A stretch of DNA of 64,000 nt from Micromussa lordhowensis (taxonomy: Eukaryota; Cnidaria; Anthozoa; Scleractinia; Lobophylliidae): the NCBI GenBank assembly GCA_964020085.1, contig OZ026598.1, positions 10,331,024 to 10,395,023 on the forward strand, given 5' to 3'. Made by a program: the position numbers and the translations under genes. The notes beneath the pieces were generated by a model that ran no database searches, had not been told where the DNA came from, and saw only the letters and a list, made by a program, of their open reading frames with translations. Positions 42,555-53,546 of the stretch are shown piece after piece (within the stretch, counting starts at the first letter, position 1; every line of letters starts with the position of its first letter).

Positions 42555-45188
42555 TCATAACTTGGCTTTGACGAGCATGTCTGTAAGAGATTTACCTCTT
42601 CTGTATGATAGGATAGGCGGATTCTTGAAGATAGTGTTCAGCAAAGGCTGATTTTGTATTAGGCCCCAGTTTTGCATGAGTATATTTTTAAGGTTGCGCA
42701 CCGATGGGTGGTATGTTGTGACAAATGGCAAGATTTGTTTGCGTGCTTTTGCTTTTTGTTGGAGTGCCGACTGTCTTCCTGCGAAGCTGACTTCTGATAA
42801 CGTTGTTTGTATCATTTCGTTAGGATAGCCGCGCGTGGTGAGGCGCGATTTAAAATTTGCGATACTGTCATTAAAGACTGTTTCAGAAGAGTTTGTTCTC
42901 AGAAGTCTAAGGGCTTCACCTTTAATAAAACCTTTTTTAACGCCTGGTGGGTGGCTCGAGGTAAAATGTGTGTACTGAAAGGTTTCAGTCGGCTTGTAAT
43001 GTGTTCGGATGTCAAGGATCGATTCGTTTCTGAATCTTTCTCCTTTAGTTATGATTGTGTCGAGAAATGTTATTTCCATCTCTGAGATTTCAGCCGTGAA
43101 TTTGATTGTAGGGTGGAAGTTGTTAGCTTGTTTTATGAATAGGTCTATTTCCTGTCTGTTAGAGTCCCACAGTGAGAAAATGTCGTCAATATATCGTTTC
43201 CACTTTGTCGGTTTTGTTTTGCTTTGATTTATCAATTTTGTTTCTATTTCCGCCATGAAGATGTTGGCAAATGCAACTGCCATTTTCGTACCCATTGCGG
43301 TTCCATGGGTTTGGAGGTAATTTTTTCCAATAAATTGGAATGAATTTTCTTTAAGGATAAGGCAAAGCATTTCTTTGAGATAGTGGGATGGGATGGGAGG
43401 GTTGTAGTTGTGAAATTTTTCGTATGCTTTGCATACCGTTGTAATACCCTCCTCTTGCGGTATGTTTGTATACAAGCTTGTTACATCCATAGATACCAAA
43501 ATAGTATTTTGAGAGACCTTTGTCTTCTCTATAAAGTTTATGAAGTGTGTTGTATCCTTAAGATACGATCTCTGTGTCTGTGCAATCGGCTGTAGTAATT
43601 TGTCCACAAACGATGATAGTCTTTCTGTAGGGCCTTCGCAGCCCGAAATAATCGGTCTTCCGACCGGATTTGGTTTGTGGATTTTAGTAAGGGTATAGAA
43701 TATAGGGATTCTTGGAGGATTGCGTGTTTGAGAAAACCATTTTTTTGTCATGTCATCAATATAGGTATTCCGGTGGAGTCGTGTGACAAGCTCATTAACT
43801 CTTTGTAATGTTTCTACCGCCATGGCGTTTTCGAGAGGTTTATAATGTTCTCTATTGTTGAGATGAGTTTGAGCTTCTTGTATTTTGTCACACTTGTTCA
43901 TTATGACGGTTGTTGTTCCTTTATCTGCCTTTTTGAAATTGATTTCAGTGTTGTCCACAAGCTCTGTAAGAGCTTTGTATTCGTTGTGTGACAGATTGTT
44001 TTTAGGTTTTGATGGTTTGATCTCTGCAAGTTGGATTTTGACACTTTCCAAGTAGCTTTCAAGGGCAACTGACTTTTGAACCGGTGGTACCCAGTCTGAT
44101 TTGACGTGAAACGGGTGCGGTTCTGTATTTTTTGTGTGGAATATGTATTGTAGTCGCATTCGTCTTGCGAATTTTTCGAAGTCTTGCAAGAGTTGGCGTC
44201 TAATATTGTTCTCCTCTGTCACCGGTGTCGGGACAAATTTGAGCCCTTTCGAAATAACGTTGACTTGGTTGTCAGTTAGTTGGAGATTGGAGAGGTTTTT
44301 AATGAATCTCTCGTTTGACTTTCTTTGTGTGGCAATCCGTTTTTGAGCATAGCATGCTCGGCGCTGTTTGCGCCTTATGTTTGCGTTGAACCCTGTTCCT
44401 TTTTGGGGCCCCTTTACGGTGGTATGATTTTCAGGAAAGAGACTTTTGTATTTCTCAAGATCTTTATTGTTTGCAGATGTCTGCAACACATGTGTGTACA
44501 ATATTTGTTTAAGCTCGTTGAAATCTTGCTGTAATTTTTCAACCTTATTTACATCGTAATTTACAATGTTTTCTGTGTTCGCCGAATGCGACTGTTCTCG
44601 CGTCGACTTATTTACAGAATTGCTGGCAGTTTCGCTACTGTTTTTAAAGAACTTAGCCTTTTTGAATTTGCTTTCTTGGCTTTCTAGGCGCCTTTTGTGG
44701 TAGCGCGTTAGTGCGCTGACGAAGCCTTGTTCTGCTTGTTGTTTGATCTCCTTTATTTCCTTGAGAAATGTGTCGTCCGGCGGGATGTTAGCCCTTGCCG
44801 AGTATTGGAAGGATTTTGGGCAGGTCTTCTTGTTCATGTGCTCTTCAAGTTTCCTGATGGAATCCTTGGATTTTCTGATGTTAGTCTCTAAAGAGGCTAT
44901 GTCCATGTATTTACGTTTCCTGCTTGGCCTTTGGTTTTCAGCAGACGTTTTAGGCTGGCTGTTCTCTCGTTTGTTATGGTAGTAGGTTTTGTGCCTTGGT
45001 TCTATTTGTGATGCTGGGGGACTCTCTTCATTTGCAGAATCCTCCAATTCGTATTTGCTGTTGTATAGCAAATCGAGTTCATCCTTGGGAGGTATTCCCT
45101 CTGGTGTTTTGGGTATGCCAATGTCGTCGTTTACATCATCGTATCCTGGCGATGGCGAGAGATACTTCTGTAGGATGTTGTCTGTCAT
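42555..45188 (-). CDS. PLE reverse transcriptase, 877 aa (unit 10)
   Basis: Intact ORF, Tyr46. Confidence 0.92.
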   Translation of the reverse strand: MTDNILQKYLSPSPGYDDVNDDIGIPKTPEGIPPKDELDLLYNSKYELEDSANEESPPASQIEPRHKTYYHNKRENSQPKTSAENQRPSRKRKYMDIASLETNIRKSKDSIRKLEEHMNKKTCPKSFQYSARANIPPDDTFLKEIKEIKQQAEQGFVSALTRYHKRRLESQESKFKKAKFFKNSSETASNSVNKSTREQSHSANTENIVNYDVNKVEKLQQDFNELKQILYTHVLQTSANNKDLEKYKSLFPENHTTVKGPQKGTGFNANIRRKQRRACYAQKRIATQRKSNERFIKNLSNLQLTDNQVNVISKGLKFVPTPVTEENNIRRQLLQDFEKFARRMRLQYIFHTKNTEPHPFHVKSDWVPPVQKSVALESYLESVKIQLAEIKPSKPKNNLSHNEYKALTELVDNTEINFKKADKGTTTVIMNKCDKIQEAQTHLNNREHYKPLENAMAVETLQRVNELVTRLHRNTYIDDMTKKWFSQTRNPPRIPIFYTLTKIHKPNPVGRPIISGCEGPTERLSSFVDKLLQPIAQTQRSYLKDTTHFINFIEKTKVSQNTILVSMDVTSLYTNIPQEEGITTVCKAYEKFHNYNPPIPSHYLKEMLCLILKENSFQFIGKNYLQTHGTAMGTKMAVAFANIFMAEIETKLINQSKTKPTKWKRYIDDIFSLWDSNRQEIDLFIKQANNFHPTIKFTAEISEMEITFLDTIITKGERFRNESILDIRTHYKPTETFQYTHFTSSHPPGVKKGFIKGEALRLLRTNSSETVFNDSIANFKSRLTTRGYPNEMIQTTLSEVSFAGRQSALQQKAKARKQILPFVTTYHPSVRNLKNILMQNWGLIQNQPLLNTIFKNPPILSYRRGKSLTDMLVKAKL

Positions 45189-45217
45189 TATCAATGGTGT
45201 TTGATAATATATGTATG

Positions 45218-45278
45218 GTCTCCAGCAAGACCGGCGGTTTCGATTCTGTACGAATCTCTTCAGTTGCTATTTACTGAC
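45218..45278 (-). ncRNA. Hammerhead ribozyme, PLE unit 10
   Basis: All core bases conserved; predicted cut between 45229 and 45228. Confidence 0.9.
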
Positions 45279-45714
45279 AACAGTAATGTGTGTAGGAATA
45301 GTAGAGCAAGTTCTCAGTTCTATTCCTGTCTAAGTTGTGACGGGCGACCCTTTTATATCTGCAAGAGCAATTAGTGAGGATCGAAAATTGCGTATTATCA
45401 TTGGCCCATTCCCTATGGAAGGGAACCAATCACCACAGTGTATTTTCGATCCGCTCTTTTTTGAAGCTCGGTTGTGTTTGTTTTGAAGGTTCTATTCGTG
45501 TAAAATTTTGATAGCAGTTTTGAAAACCTCAAGGTATACACTAAAGCATGTACACAATATGTTATGCATCCTAGCCTTGCAAAAATGAGGCCAAGGCGTG
45601 TTTGCGTAGTGCTCGCAATCGTGATTTTTGTGTTGTACATTTGGGAATTGTGTACTGTATATGTTCAACTGTGTGGTTTCACACTGGGACGGGGCCTGTC
45701 TGGGATAGCTCAAC

Positions 45715-47929
45715 ATTGGATAAAAATTAGTGACAGGCCTGCACGGACTCCCTGCGTGATTTAACTGTAACTGAATAGAGATAAGTGACAGGTCTTCACG
45801 GATTTCCTGCGCGATTTAACTGTAAATGAATGCCTTCATAACTTGGCTTTGACGAGCATGTCTGTAAGAGATTTACCTCTTCTGTATGATAGGATAGGCG
45901 GATTCTTGAAGATAGTGTTCAGCAAAGGCTGATTTTGTATTAGGCCCCAGTTTTGCATGAGTATATTTTTAAGGTTGCGCACCGATGGGTGGTATGTTGT
46001 GACAAATGGCAAGATTTGTTTGCGTGCTTTTGCTTTTTGTTGGAGTGCCGACTGTCTTCCTGCGAAGCTGACTTCTGATAACGTTGTTTGTATCATTTCG
46101 TTAGGATAGCCGCGCGTGGTGAGGCGCGATTTAAAATTTGCGATACTGTCATTAAAGACTGTTTCAGAAGAGTTTGTTCTCAGAAGTCTAAGGGCTTCAC
46201 CTTTAATAAAACCTTTTTTAACGCCTGGTGGGTGGCTCGAGGTAAAATGTGTGTACTGAAAGGTTTCAGTCGGCTTGTAATGTGTTCGGATGTCAAGGAT
46301 CGATTCGTTTCTGAATCTTTCTCCTTTAGTTATGATTGTGTCGAGAAATGTTATTTCCATCTCTGAGATTTCAGCCGTGAATTTGATTGTAGGGTGGAAG
46401 TTGTTAGCTTGTTTTATGAATAGGTCTATTTCCTGTCTGTTAGAGTCCCACAGTGAGAAAATGTCGTCAATATATCGTTTCCACTTTGTCGGTTTTGTTT
46501 TGCTTTGATTTATCAATTTTGTTTCTATTTCCGCCATGAAGATGTTGGCAAATGCAACTGCCATTTTCGTACCCATTGCGGTTCCATGGGTTTGGAGGTA
46601 ATTTTTTCCAATAAATTGGAATGAATTTTCTTTAAGGATAAGGCAAAGCATTTCTTTGAGATAGTGGGATGGGATGGGAGGGTTGTAGTTGTGAAATTTT
46701 TCGTATGCTTTGCATACCGTTGTAATACCCTCCTCTTGCGGTATGTTTGTATACAAGCTTGTTACATCCATAGATACCAAAATAGTATTTTGAGAGACCT
46801 TTGTCTTCTCTATAAAGTTTATGAAGTGTGTTGTATCCTTAAGATACGATCTCTGTGTCTGTGCAATCGGCTGTAGTAATTTGTCCACAAACGATGATAG
46901 TCTTTCTGTAGGGCCTTCGCAGCCCGAAATAATCGGTCTTCCGACCGGATTTGGTTTGTGGATTTTAGTAAGGGTATAGAATATAGGGATTCTTGGAGGA
47001 TTGCGTGTTTGAGAAAACCATTTTTTTGTCATGTCATCAATATAGGTATTCCGGTGGAGTCGTGTGACAAGCTCATTAACTCTTTGTAATGTTTCTACCG
47101 CCATGGCATTTTCGAGAGGTTTATAATGTTCTCTATTGTTGAGATGAGTTTGAGCTTCTTGTATTTTGTCACACTTGTTCATTATGACGGTTGTTGTTCC
47201 TTTATCTGCCTTTTTGAAATTGATTTCAGTGTTGTCCACAAGCTCTGTAAGAGCTTTGTATTCGTTGTGTGACAGATTGTTTTTAGGTTTTGATGGTTTG
47301 ATCTCTGCAAGTTGGATTTTGACACTTTCCAAGTAGCTTTCAAGGGCAACTGACTTTTGAACCGGTGGTACCCAGTCTGATTTGACGTGAAACGGGTGCG
47401 GTTCTGTATTTTTTGTGTGGAATATGTATTGTAGTCGCATTCGTCTTGCGAATTTTTCGAAGTCTTGCAAGAGTTGGCGTCTAATATTGTTCTCCTCTGT
47501 CACCGGTGTCGGGACAAATTTGAGCCCTTTCGAAATAACGTTGACTTGGTTGTCAGTTAGTTGGAGATTGGAGAGGTTTTTAATGAATCTCTCGTTTGAC
47601 TTTCTTTGTGTGGCAATCCGTTTTTGAGCATAGCATGCTCGGCGCTGTTTGCGCCTTATGTTTGCGTTGAACCCTGTTCCTTTTTGGGGCCCCTTTACGG
47701 TGGTATGATTTTCAGGAAAGAGACTTTTGTATTTCTCAAGATCTTTATTGTTTGCAGATGTCTGCAACACATGTGTGTACAATATTTGTTTAAGCTCGTT
47801 GAAATCTTGCTGTAATTTTTCAACCTTATTTACATCGTAATTTACAATGTTTTCTGTGTTCGCCGAATGCGACTGTTCTCGCGTCGACTTATTTACAGAA
47901 TTGCTGGCAGTTTCGCTACTGTTTTTAAC
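45715..47929 (-). mobile_element. PLE unit 11, 5'-truncated, 2215 bp
   Basis: Truncated at CTGTTTTTAA, joined to CATTGG of unit 12. It carries A at 47108, the variant also seen at the end of unit 6. Confidence 0.92.
45836..47929 (-). pseudogene. Truncated PLE reverse transcriptase (unit 11)
   Basis: The frame is open from the junction (~residue 182) to the normal stop, missing the NLS-containing N-terminus. No in-frame ATG lies near the junction. Confidence 0.88.
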
Positions 47930-48050
47930 ATTGGATAAAAATTAGTGACAGGCCTGCACGGACTCCCTGCGTGATTTAACTGTAACTGAATAGAGATAAG
48001 TGACAGGTCTTCACGGATTTCCTGCGCGATTTAACTGTAAATGAATGCCT

Positions 48051-50684
48051 TCATAACTTGGCTTTGACGAGCATGTCTGTAAGAGATTTACCTCTTCTGT
48101 ATGATAGGATAGGCGGATTCTTGAAGATAGTGTTCAGCAAAGGCTGATTTTGTATTAGGCCCCAGTTTTGCATGAGTATATTTTTAAGGTTGCGCACCGA
48201 TGGGTGGTATGTTGTGACAAATGGCAAGATTTGTTTGCGTGCTTTTGCTTTTTGTTGGAGTGCCGACTGTCTTCCTGCGAAGCTGACTTCTGATAACGTT
48301 GTTTGTATCATTTCGTTAGGATAGCCGCGCGTGGTGAGGCGCGATTTAAAATTTGCGATACTGTCATTAAAGACTGTTTCAGAAGAGTTTGTTCTCAGAA
48401 GTCTAAGGGCTTCACCTTTAATAAAACCTTTTTTAACGCCTGGTGGGTGGCTCGAGGTAAAATGTGTGTACTGAAAGGTTTCAGTCGGCTTGTAATGTGT
48501 TCGGATGTCAAGGATCGATTCGTTTCTGAATCTTTCTCCTTTAGTTATGATTGTGTCGAGAAATGTTATTTCCATCTCTGAGATTTCAGCCGTGAATTTG
48601 ATTGTAGGGTGGAAGTTGTTAGCTTGTTTTATGAATAGGTCTATTTCCTGTCTGTTAGAGTCCCACAGTGAGAAAATGTCGTCAATATATCGTTTCCACT
48701 TTGTCGGTTTTGTTTTGCTTTGATTTATCAATTTTGTTTCTATTTCCGCCATGAAGATGTTGGCAAATGCAACTGCCATTTTCGTACCCATTGCGGTTCC
48801 ATGGGTTTGGAGGTAATTTTTTCCAATAAATTGGAATGAATTTTCTTTAAGGATAAGGCAAAGCATTTCTTTGAGATAGTGGGATGGGATGGGAGGGTTG
48901 TAGTTGTGAAATTTTTCGTATGCTTTGCATACCGTTGTAATACCCTCCTCTTGCGGTATGTTTGTATACAAGCTTGTTACATCCATAGATACCAAAATAG
49001 TATTTTGAGAGACCTTTGTCTTCTCTATAAAGTTTATGAAGTGTGTTGTATCCTTAAGATACGATCTCTGTGTCTGTGCAATCGGCTGTAGTAATTTGTC
49101 CACAAACGATGATAGTCTTTCTGTAGGGCCTTCGCAGCCCGAAATAATCGGTCTTCCGACCGGATTTGGTTTGTGGATTTTAGTAAGGGTATAGAATATA
49201 GGGATTCTTGGAGGATTGCGTGTTTGAGAAAACCATTTTTTTGTCATGTCATCAATATAGGTATTCCGGTGGAGTCGTGTGACAAGCTCATTAACTCTTT
49301 GTAATGTTTCTACCGCCATGGCGTTTTCGAGAGGTTTATAATGTTCTCTATTGTTGAGATGAGTTTGAGCTTCTTGTATTTTGTCACACTTGTTCATTAT
49401 GACGGTTGTTGTTCCTTTATCTGCCTTTTTGAAATTGATTTCAGTGTTGTCCACAAGCTCTGTAAGAGCTTTGTATTCGTTGTGTGACAGATTGTTTTTA
49501 GGTTTTGATGGTTTGATCTCTGCAAGTTGGATTTTGACACTTTCCAAGTAGCTTTCAAGGGCAACTGACTTTTGAACCGGTGGTACCCAGTCTGATTTGA
49601 CGTGAAACGGGTGCGGTTCTGTATTTTTTGTGTGGAATATGTATTGTAGTCGCATTCGTCTTGCGAATTTTTCGAAGTCTTGCAAGAGTTGGCGTCTAAT
49701 ATTGTTCTCCTCTGTCACCGGTGTCGGGACAAATTTGAGCCCTTTCGAAATAACGTTGACTTGGTTGTCAGTTAGTTGGAGATTGGAGAGGTTTTTAATG
49801 AATCTCTCGTTTGACTTTCTTTGTGTGGCAATCCGTTTTTGAGCATAGCATGCTCGGCGCTGTTTGCGCCTTATGTTTGCGTTGAACCCTGTTCCTTTTT
49901 GGGGCCCCTTTACGGTGGTATGATTTTCAGGAAAGAGACTTTTGTATTTCTCAAGATCTTTATTGTTTGCAGATGTCTGCAACACATGTGTGTACAATAT
50001 TTGTTTAAGCTCGTTGAAATCTTGCTGTAATTTTTCAACCTTATTTACATCGTAATTTACAATGTTTTCTGTGTTCGCCGAATGCGACTGTTCTCGCGTC
50101 GACTTATTTACAGAATTGCTGGCAGTTTCGCTACTGTTTTTAAAGAACTTAGCCTTTTTGAATTTGCTTTCTTGGCTTTCTAGGCGCCTTTTGTGGTAGC
50201 GCGTTAGTGCGCTGACGAAGCCTTGTTCTGCTTGTTGTTTGATCTCCTTTATTTCCTTGAGAAATGTGTCGTCCGGCGGGATGTTAGCCCTTGCCGAGTA
50301 TTGGAAGGATTTTGGGCAGGTCTTCTTGTTCATGTGCTCTTCAAGTTTCCTGATGGAATCCTTGGATTTTCTGATGTTAGTCTCTAAAGAGGCTATGTCC
50401 ATGTATTTACGTTTCCTGCTTGGCCTTTGGTTTTCAGCAGACGTTTTAGGCTGGCTGTTCTCTCGTTTGTTATGGTAGTAGGTTTTGTGCCTTGGTTCTA
50501 TTTGTGATGCTGGGGGACTCTCTTCATTTGCAGAATCCTCCAATTCGTATTTGCTGTTGTATAGCAAATCGAGTTCATCCTTGGGAGGTATTCCCTCTGG
50601 TGTTTTGGGTATGCCAATGTCGTCGTTTACATCATCGTATCCTGGCGATGGCGAGAGATACTTCTGTAGGATGTTGTCTGTCAT
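48051..50684 (-). CDS. PLE reverse transcriptase, 877 aa (unit 12)
   Basis: Intact ORF, Tyr46. Confidence 0.92.
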   Translation of the reverse strand: MTDNILQKYLSPSPGYDDVNDDIGIPKTPEGIPPKDELDLLYNSKYELEDSANEESPPASQIEPRHKTYYHNKRENSQPKTSAENQRPSRKRKYMDIASLETNIRKSKDSIRKLEEHMNKKTCPKSFQYSARANIPPDDTFLKEIKEIKQQAEQGFVSALTRYHKRRLESQESKFKKAKFFKNSSETASNSVNKSTREQSHSANTENIVNYDVNKVEKLQQDFNELKQILYTHVLQTSANNKDLEKYKSLFPENHTTVKGPQKGTGFNANIRRKQRRACYAQKRIATQRKSNERFIKNLSNLQLTDNQVNVISKGLKFVPTPVTEENNIRRQLLQDFEKFARRMRLQYIFHTKNTEPHPFHVKSDWVPPVQKSVALESYLESVKIQLAEIKPSKPKNNLSHNEYKALTELVDNTEINFKKADKGTTTVIMNKCDKIQEAQTHLNNREHYKPLENAMAVETLQRVNELVTRLHRNTYIDDMTKKWFSQTRNPPRIPIFYTLTKIHKPNPVGRPIISGCEGPTERLSSFVDKLLQPIAQTQRSYLKDTTHFINFIEKTKVSQNTILVSMDVTSLYTNIPQEEGITTVCKAYEKFHNYNPPIPSHYLKEMLCLILKENSFQFIGKNYLQTHGTAMGTKMAVAFANIFMAEIETKLINQSKTKPTKWKRYIDDIFSLWDSNRQEIDLFIKQANNFHPTIKFTAEISEMEITFLDTIITKGERFRNESILDIRTHYKPTETFQYTHFTSSHPPGVKKGFIKGEALRLLRTNSSETVFNDSIANFKSRLTTRGYPNEMIQTTLSEVSFAGRQSALQQKAKARKQILPFVTTYHPSVRNLKNILMQNWGLIQNQPLLNTIFKNPPILSYRRGKSLTDMLVKAKL

Positions 50685-50713
50685 TATCAATGGTGTTTGA
50701 TAATATATGTATG

Positions 50714-50774
50714 GTCTCCAGCAAGACCGGCGGTTTCGATTCTGTACGAATCTCTTCAGTTGCTATTTACTGAC
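50714..50774 (-). ncRNA. Hammerhead ribozyme, PLE unit 12
   Basis: All core bases conserved; predicted cut between 50725 and 50724. Confidence 0.9.
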
Positions 50775-51210
50775 AACAGTAATGTGTGTAGGAATAGTAG
50801 AGCAAGTTCTCAGTTCTATTCCTGTCTAAGTTGTGACGGGCGACCCTTTTATATCTGCAAGAGCAATTAGTGAGGATCGAAAATTGCGTATTATCATTGG
50901 CCCATTCCCTATGGAAGGGAACCAATCACCACAGTGTATTTTCGATCCGCTCTTTTTTGAAGCTCGGTTGTGTTTGTTTTGAAGGTTCTATTCGTGTAAA
51001 ATTTTGATAGCAGTTTTGAAAACCTCAAGGTATACACTAAAGCATGTACACAATATGTTATGCATCCTAGCCTTGCAAAAATGAGGCCAAGGCGTGTTTG
51101 CGTAGTGCTCGCAATCGTGATTTTTGTGTTGTACATTTGGGAATTGTGTACTGTATATGTTCAACTGTGTGGTTTCACACTGGGACGGGGCCTGTCTGGG
51201 ATAGCTCAAC

Positions 51211-53425
51211 ATTGGATAAAAATTAGTGACAGGCCTGCACGGACTCCCTGCGTGATTTAACTGTAACTGAATAGAGATAAGTGACAGGTCTTCACGGATT
51301 TCCTGCGCGATTTAACTGTAAATGAATGCCTTCATAACTTGGCTTTGACGAGCATGTCTGTAAGAGATTTACCTCTTCTGTATGATAGGATAGGCGGATT
51401 CTTGAAGATAGTGTTCAGCAAAGGCTGATTTTGTATTAGGCCCCAGTTTTGCATGAGTATATTTTTAAGGTTGCGCACCGATGGGTGGTATGTTGTGACA
51501 AATGGCAAGATTTGTTTGCGTGCTTTTGCTTTTTGTTGGAGTGCCGACTGTCTTCCTGCGAAGCTGACTTCTGATAACGTTGTTTGTATCATTTCGTTAG
51601 GATAGCCGCGCGTGGTGAGGCGCGATTTAAAATTTGCGATACTGTCATTAAAGACTGTTTCAGAAGAGTTTGTTCTCAGAAGTCTAAGGGCTTCACCTTT
51701 AATAAAACCTTTTTTAACGCCTGGTGGGTGGCTCGAGGTAAAATGTGTGTACTGAAAGGTTTCAGTCGGCTTGTAATGTGTTCGGATGTCAAGGATCGAT
51801 TCGTTTCTGAATCTTTCTCCTTTAGTTATGATTGTGTCGAGAAATGTTATTTCCATCTCTGAGATTTCAGCCGTGAATTTGATTGTAGGGTGGAAGTTGT
51901 TAGCTTGTTTTATGAATAGGTCTATTTCCTGTCTGTTAGAGTCCCACAGTGAGAAAATGTCGTCAATATATCGTTTCCACTTTGTCGGTTTTGTTTTGCT
52001 TTGATTTATCAATTTTGTTTCTATTTCCGCCATGAAGATGTTGGCAAATGCAACTGCCATTTTCGTACCCATTGCGGTTCCATGGGTTTGGAGGTAATTT
52101 TTTCCAATAAATTGGAATGAATTTTCTTTAAGGATAAGGCAAAGCATTTCTTTGAGATAGTGGGATGGGATGGGAGGGTTGTAGTTGTGAAATTTTTCGT
52201 ATGCTTTGCATACCGTTGTAATACCCTCCTCTTGCGGTATGTTTGTATACAAGCTTGTTACATCCATAGATACCAAAATAGTATTTTGAGAGACCTTTGT
52301 CTTCTCTATAAAGTTTATGAAGTGTGTTGTATCCTTAAGATACGATCTCTGTGTCTGTGCAATCGGCTGTAGTAATTTGTCCACAAACGATGATAGTCTT
52401 TCTGTAGGGCCTTCGCAGCCCGAAATAATCGGTCTTCCGACCGGATTTGGTTTGTGGATTTTAGTAAGGGTATAGAATATAGGGATTCTTGGAGGATTGC
52501 GTGTTTGAGAAAACCATTTTTTTGTCATGTCATCAATATAGGTATTCCGGTGGAGTCGTGTGACAAGCTCATTAACTCTTTGTAATGTTTCTACCGCCAT
52601 GGCGTTTTCGAGAGGTTTATAATGTTCTCTATTGTTGAGATGAGTTTGAGCTTCTTGTATTTTGTCACACTTGTTCATTATGACGGTTGTTGTTCCTTTA
52701 TCTGCCTTTTTGAAATTGATTTCAGTGTTGTCCACAAGCTCTGTAAGAGCTTTGTATTCGTTGTGTGACAGATTGTTTTTAGGTTTTGATGGTTTGATCT
52801 CTGCAAGTTGGATTTTGACACTTTCCAAGTAGCTTTCAAGGGCAACTGACTTTTGAACCGGTGGTACCCAGTCTGATTTGACGTGAAACGGGTGCGGTTC
52901 TGTATTTTTTGTGTGGAATATGTATTGTAGTCGCATTCGTCTTGCGAATTTTTCGAAGTCTTGCAAGAGTTGGCGTCTAATATTGTTCTCCTCTGTCACC
53001 GGTGTCGGGACAAATTTGAGCCCTTTCGAAATAACGTTGACTTGGTTGTCAGTTAGTTGGAGATTGGAGAGGTTTTTAATGAATCTCTCGTTTGACTTTC
53101 TTTGTGTGGCAATCCGTTTTTGAGCATAGCATGCTCGGCGCTGTTTGCGCCTTATGTTTGCGTTGAACCCTGTTCCTTTTTGGGGCCCCTTTACGGTGGT
53201 ATGATTTTCAGGAAAGAGACTTTTGTATTTCTCAAGATCTTTATTGTTTGCAGATGTCTGCAACACATGTGTGTACAATATTTGTTTAAGCTCGTTGAAA
53301 TCTTGCTGTAATTTTTCAACCTTATTTACATCGTAATTTACAATGTTTTCTGTGTTCGCCGAATGCGACTGTTCTCGCGTCGACTTATTTACAGAATTGC
53401 TGGCAGTTTCGCTACTGTTTTTAAC
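51211..53425 (-). mobile_element. PLE unit 13, 5'-truncated, 2215 bp
   Basis: Same truncation and junction as unit 11, but with G at the position where unit 11 has A (47108). Confidence 0.92.
51332..53425 (-). pseudogene. Truncated PLE reverse transcriptase (unit 13)
   Basis: Same retained residues as unit 11 (~182 to the stop); DKG and RT motifs intact. Confidence 0.88.
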
Positions 53426-53546
53426 ATTGGATAAAAATTAGTGACAGGCCTGCACGGACTCCCTGCGTGATTTAACTGTAACTGAATAGAGATAAGTGAC
53501 AGGTCTTCACGGATTTCCTGCGCGATTTAACTGTAAATGAATGCCT

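Larger units (their letters stand above)
42434..45714 (-). mobile_element. PLE unit 10, full length
   Basis: Complete; shares the leader T variant with units 9 and 12. Confidence 0.92.
47930..51210 (-). mobile_element. PLE unit 12, full length
   Basis: Complete, with the leader T variant; with unit 11 it forms a 5496-bp dimer resembling units 13-14. Confidence 0.92.
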
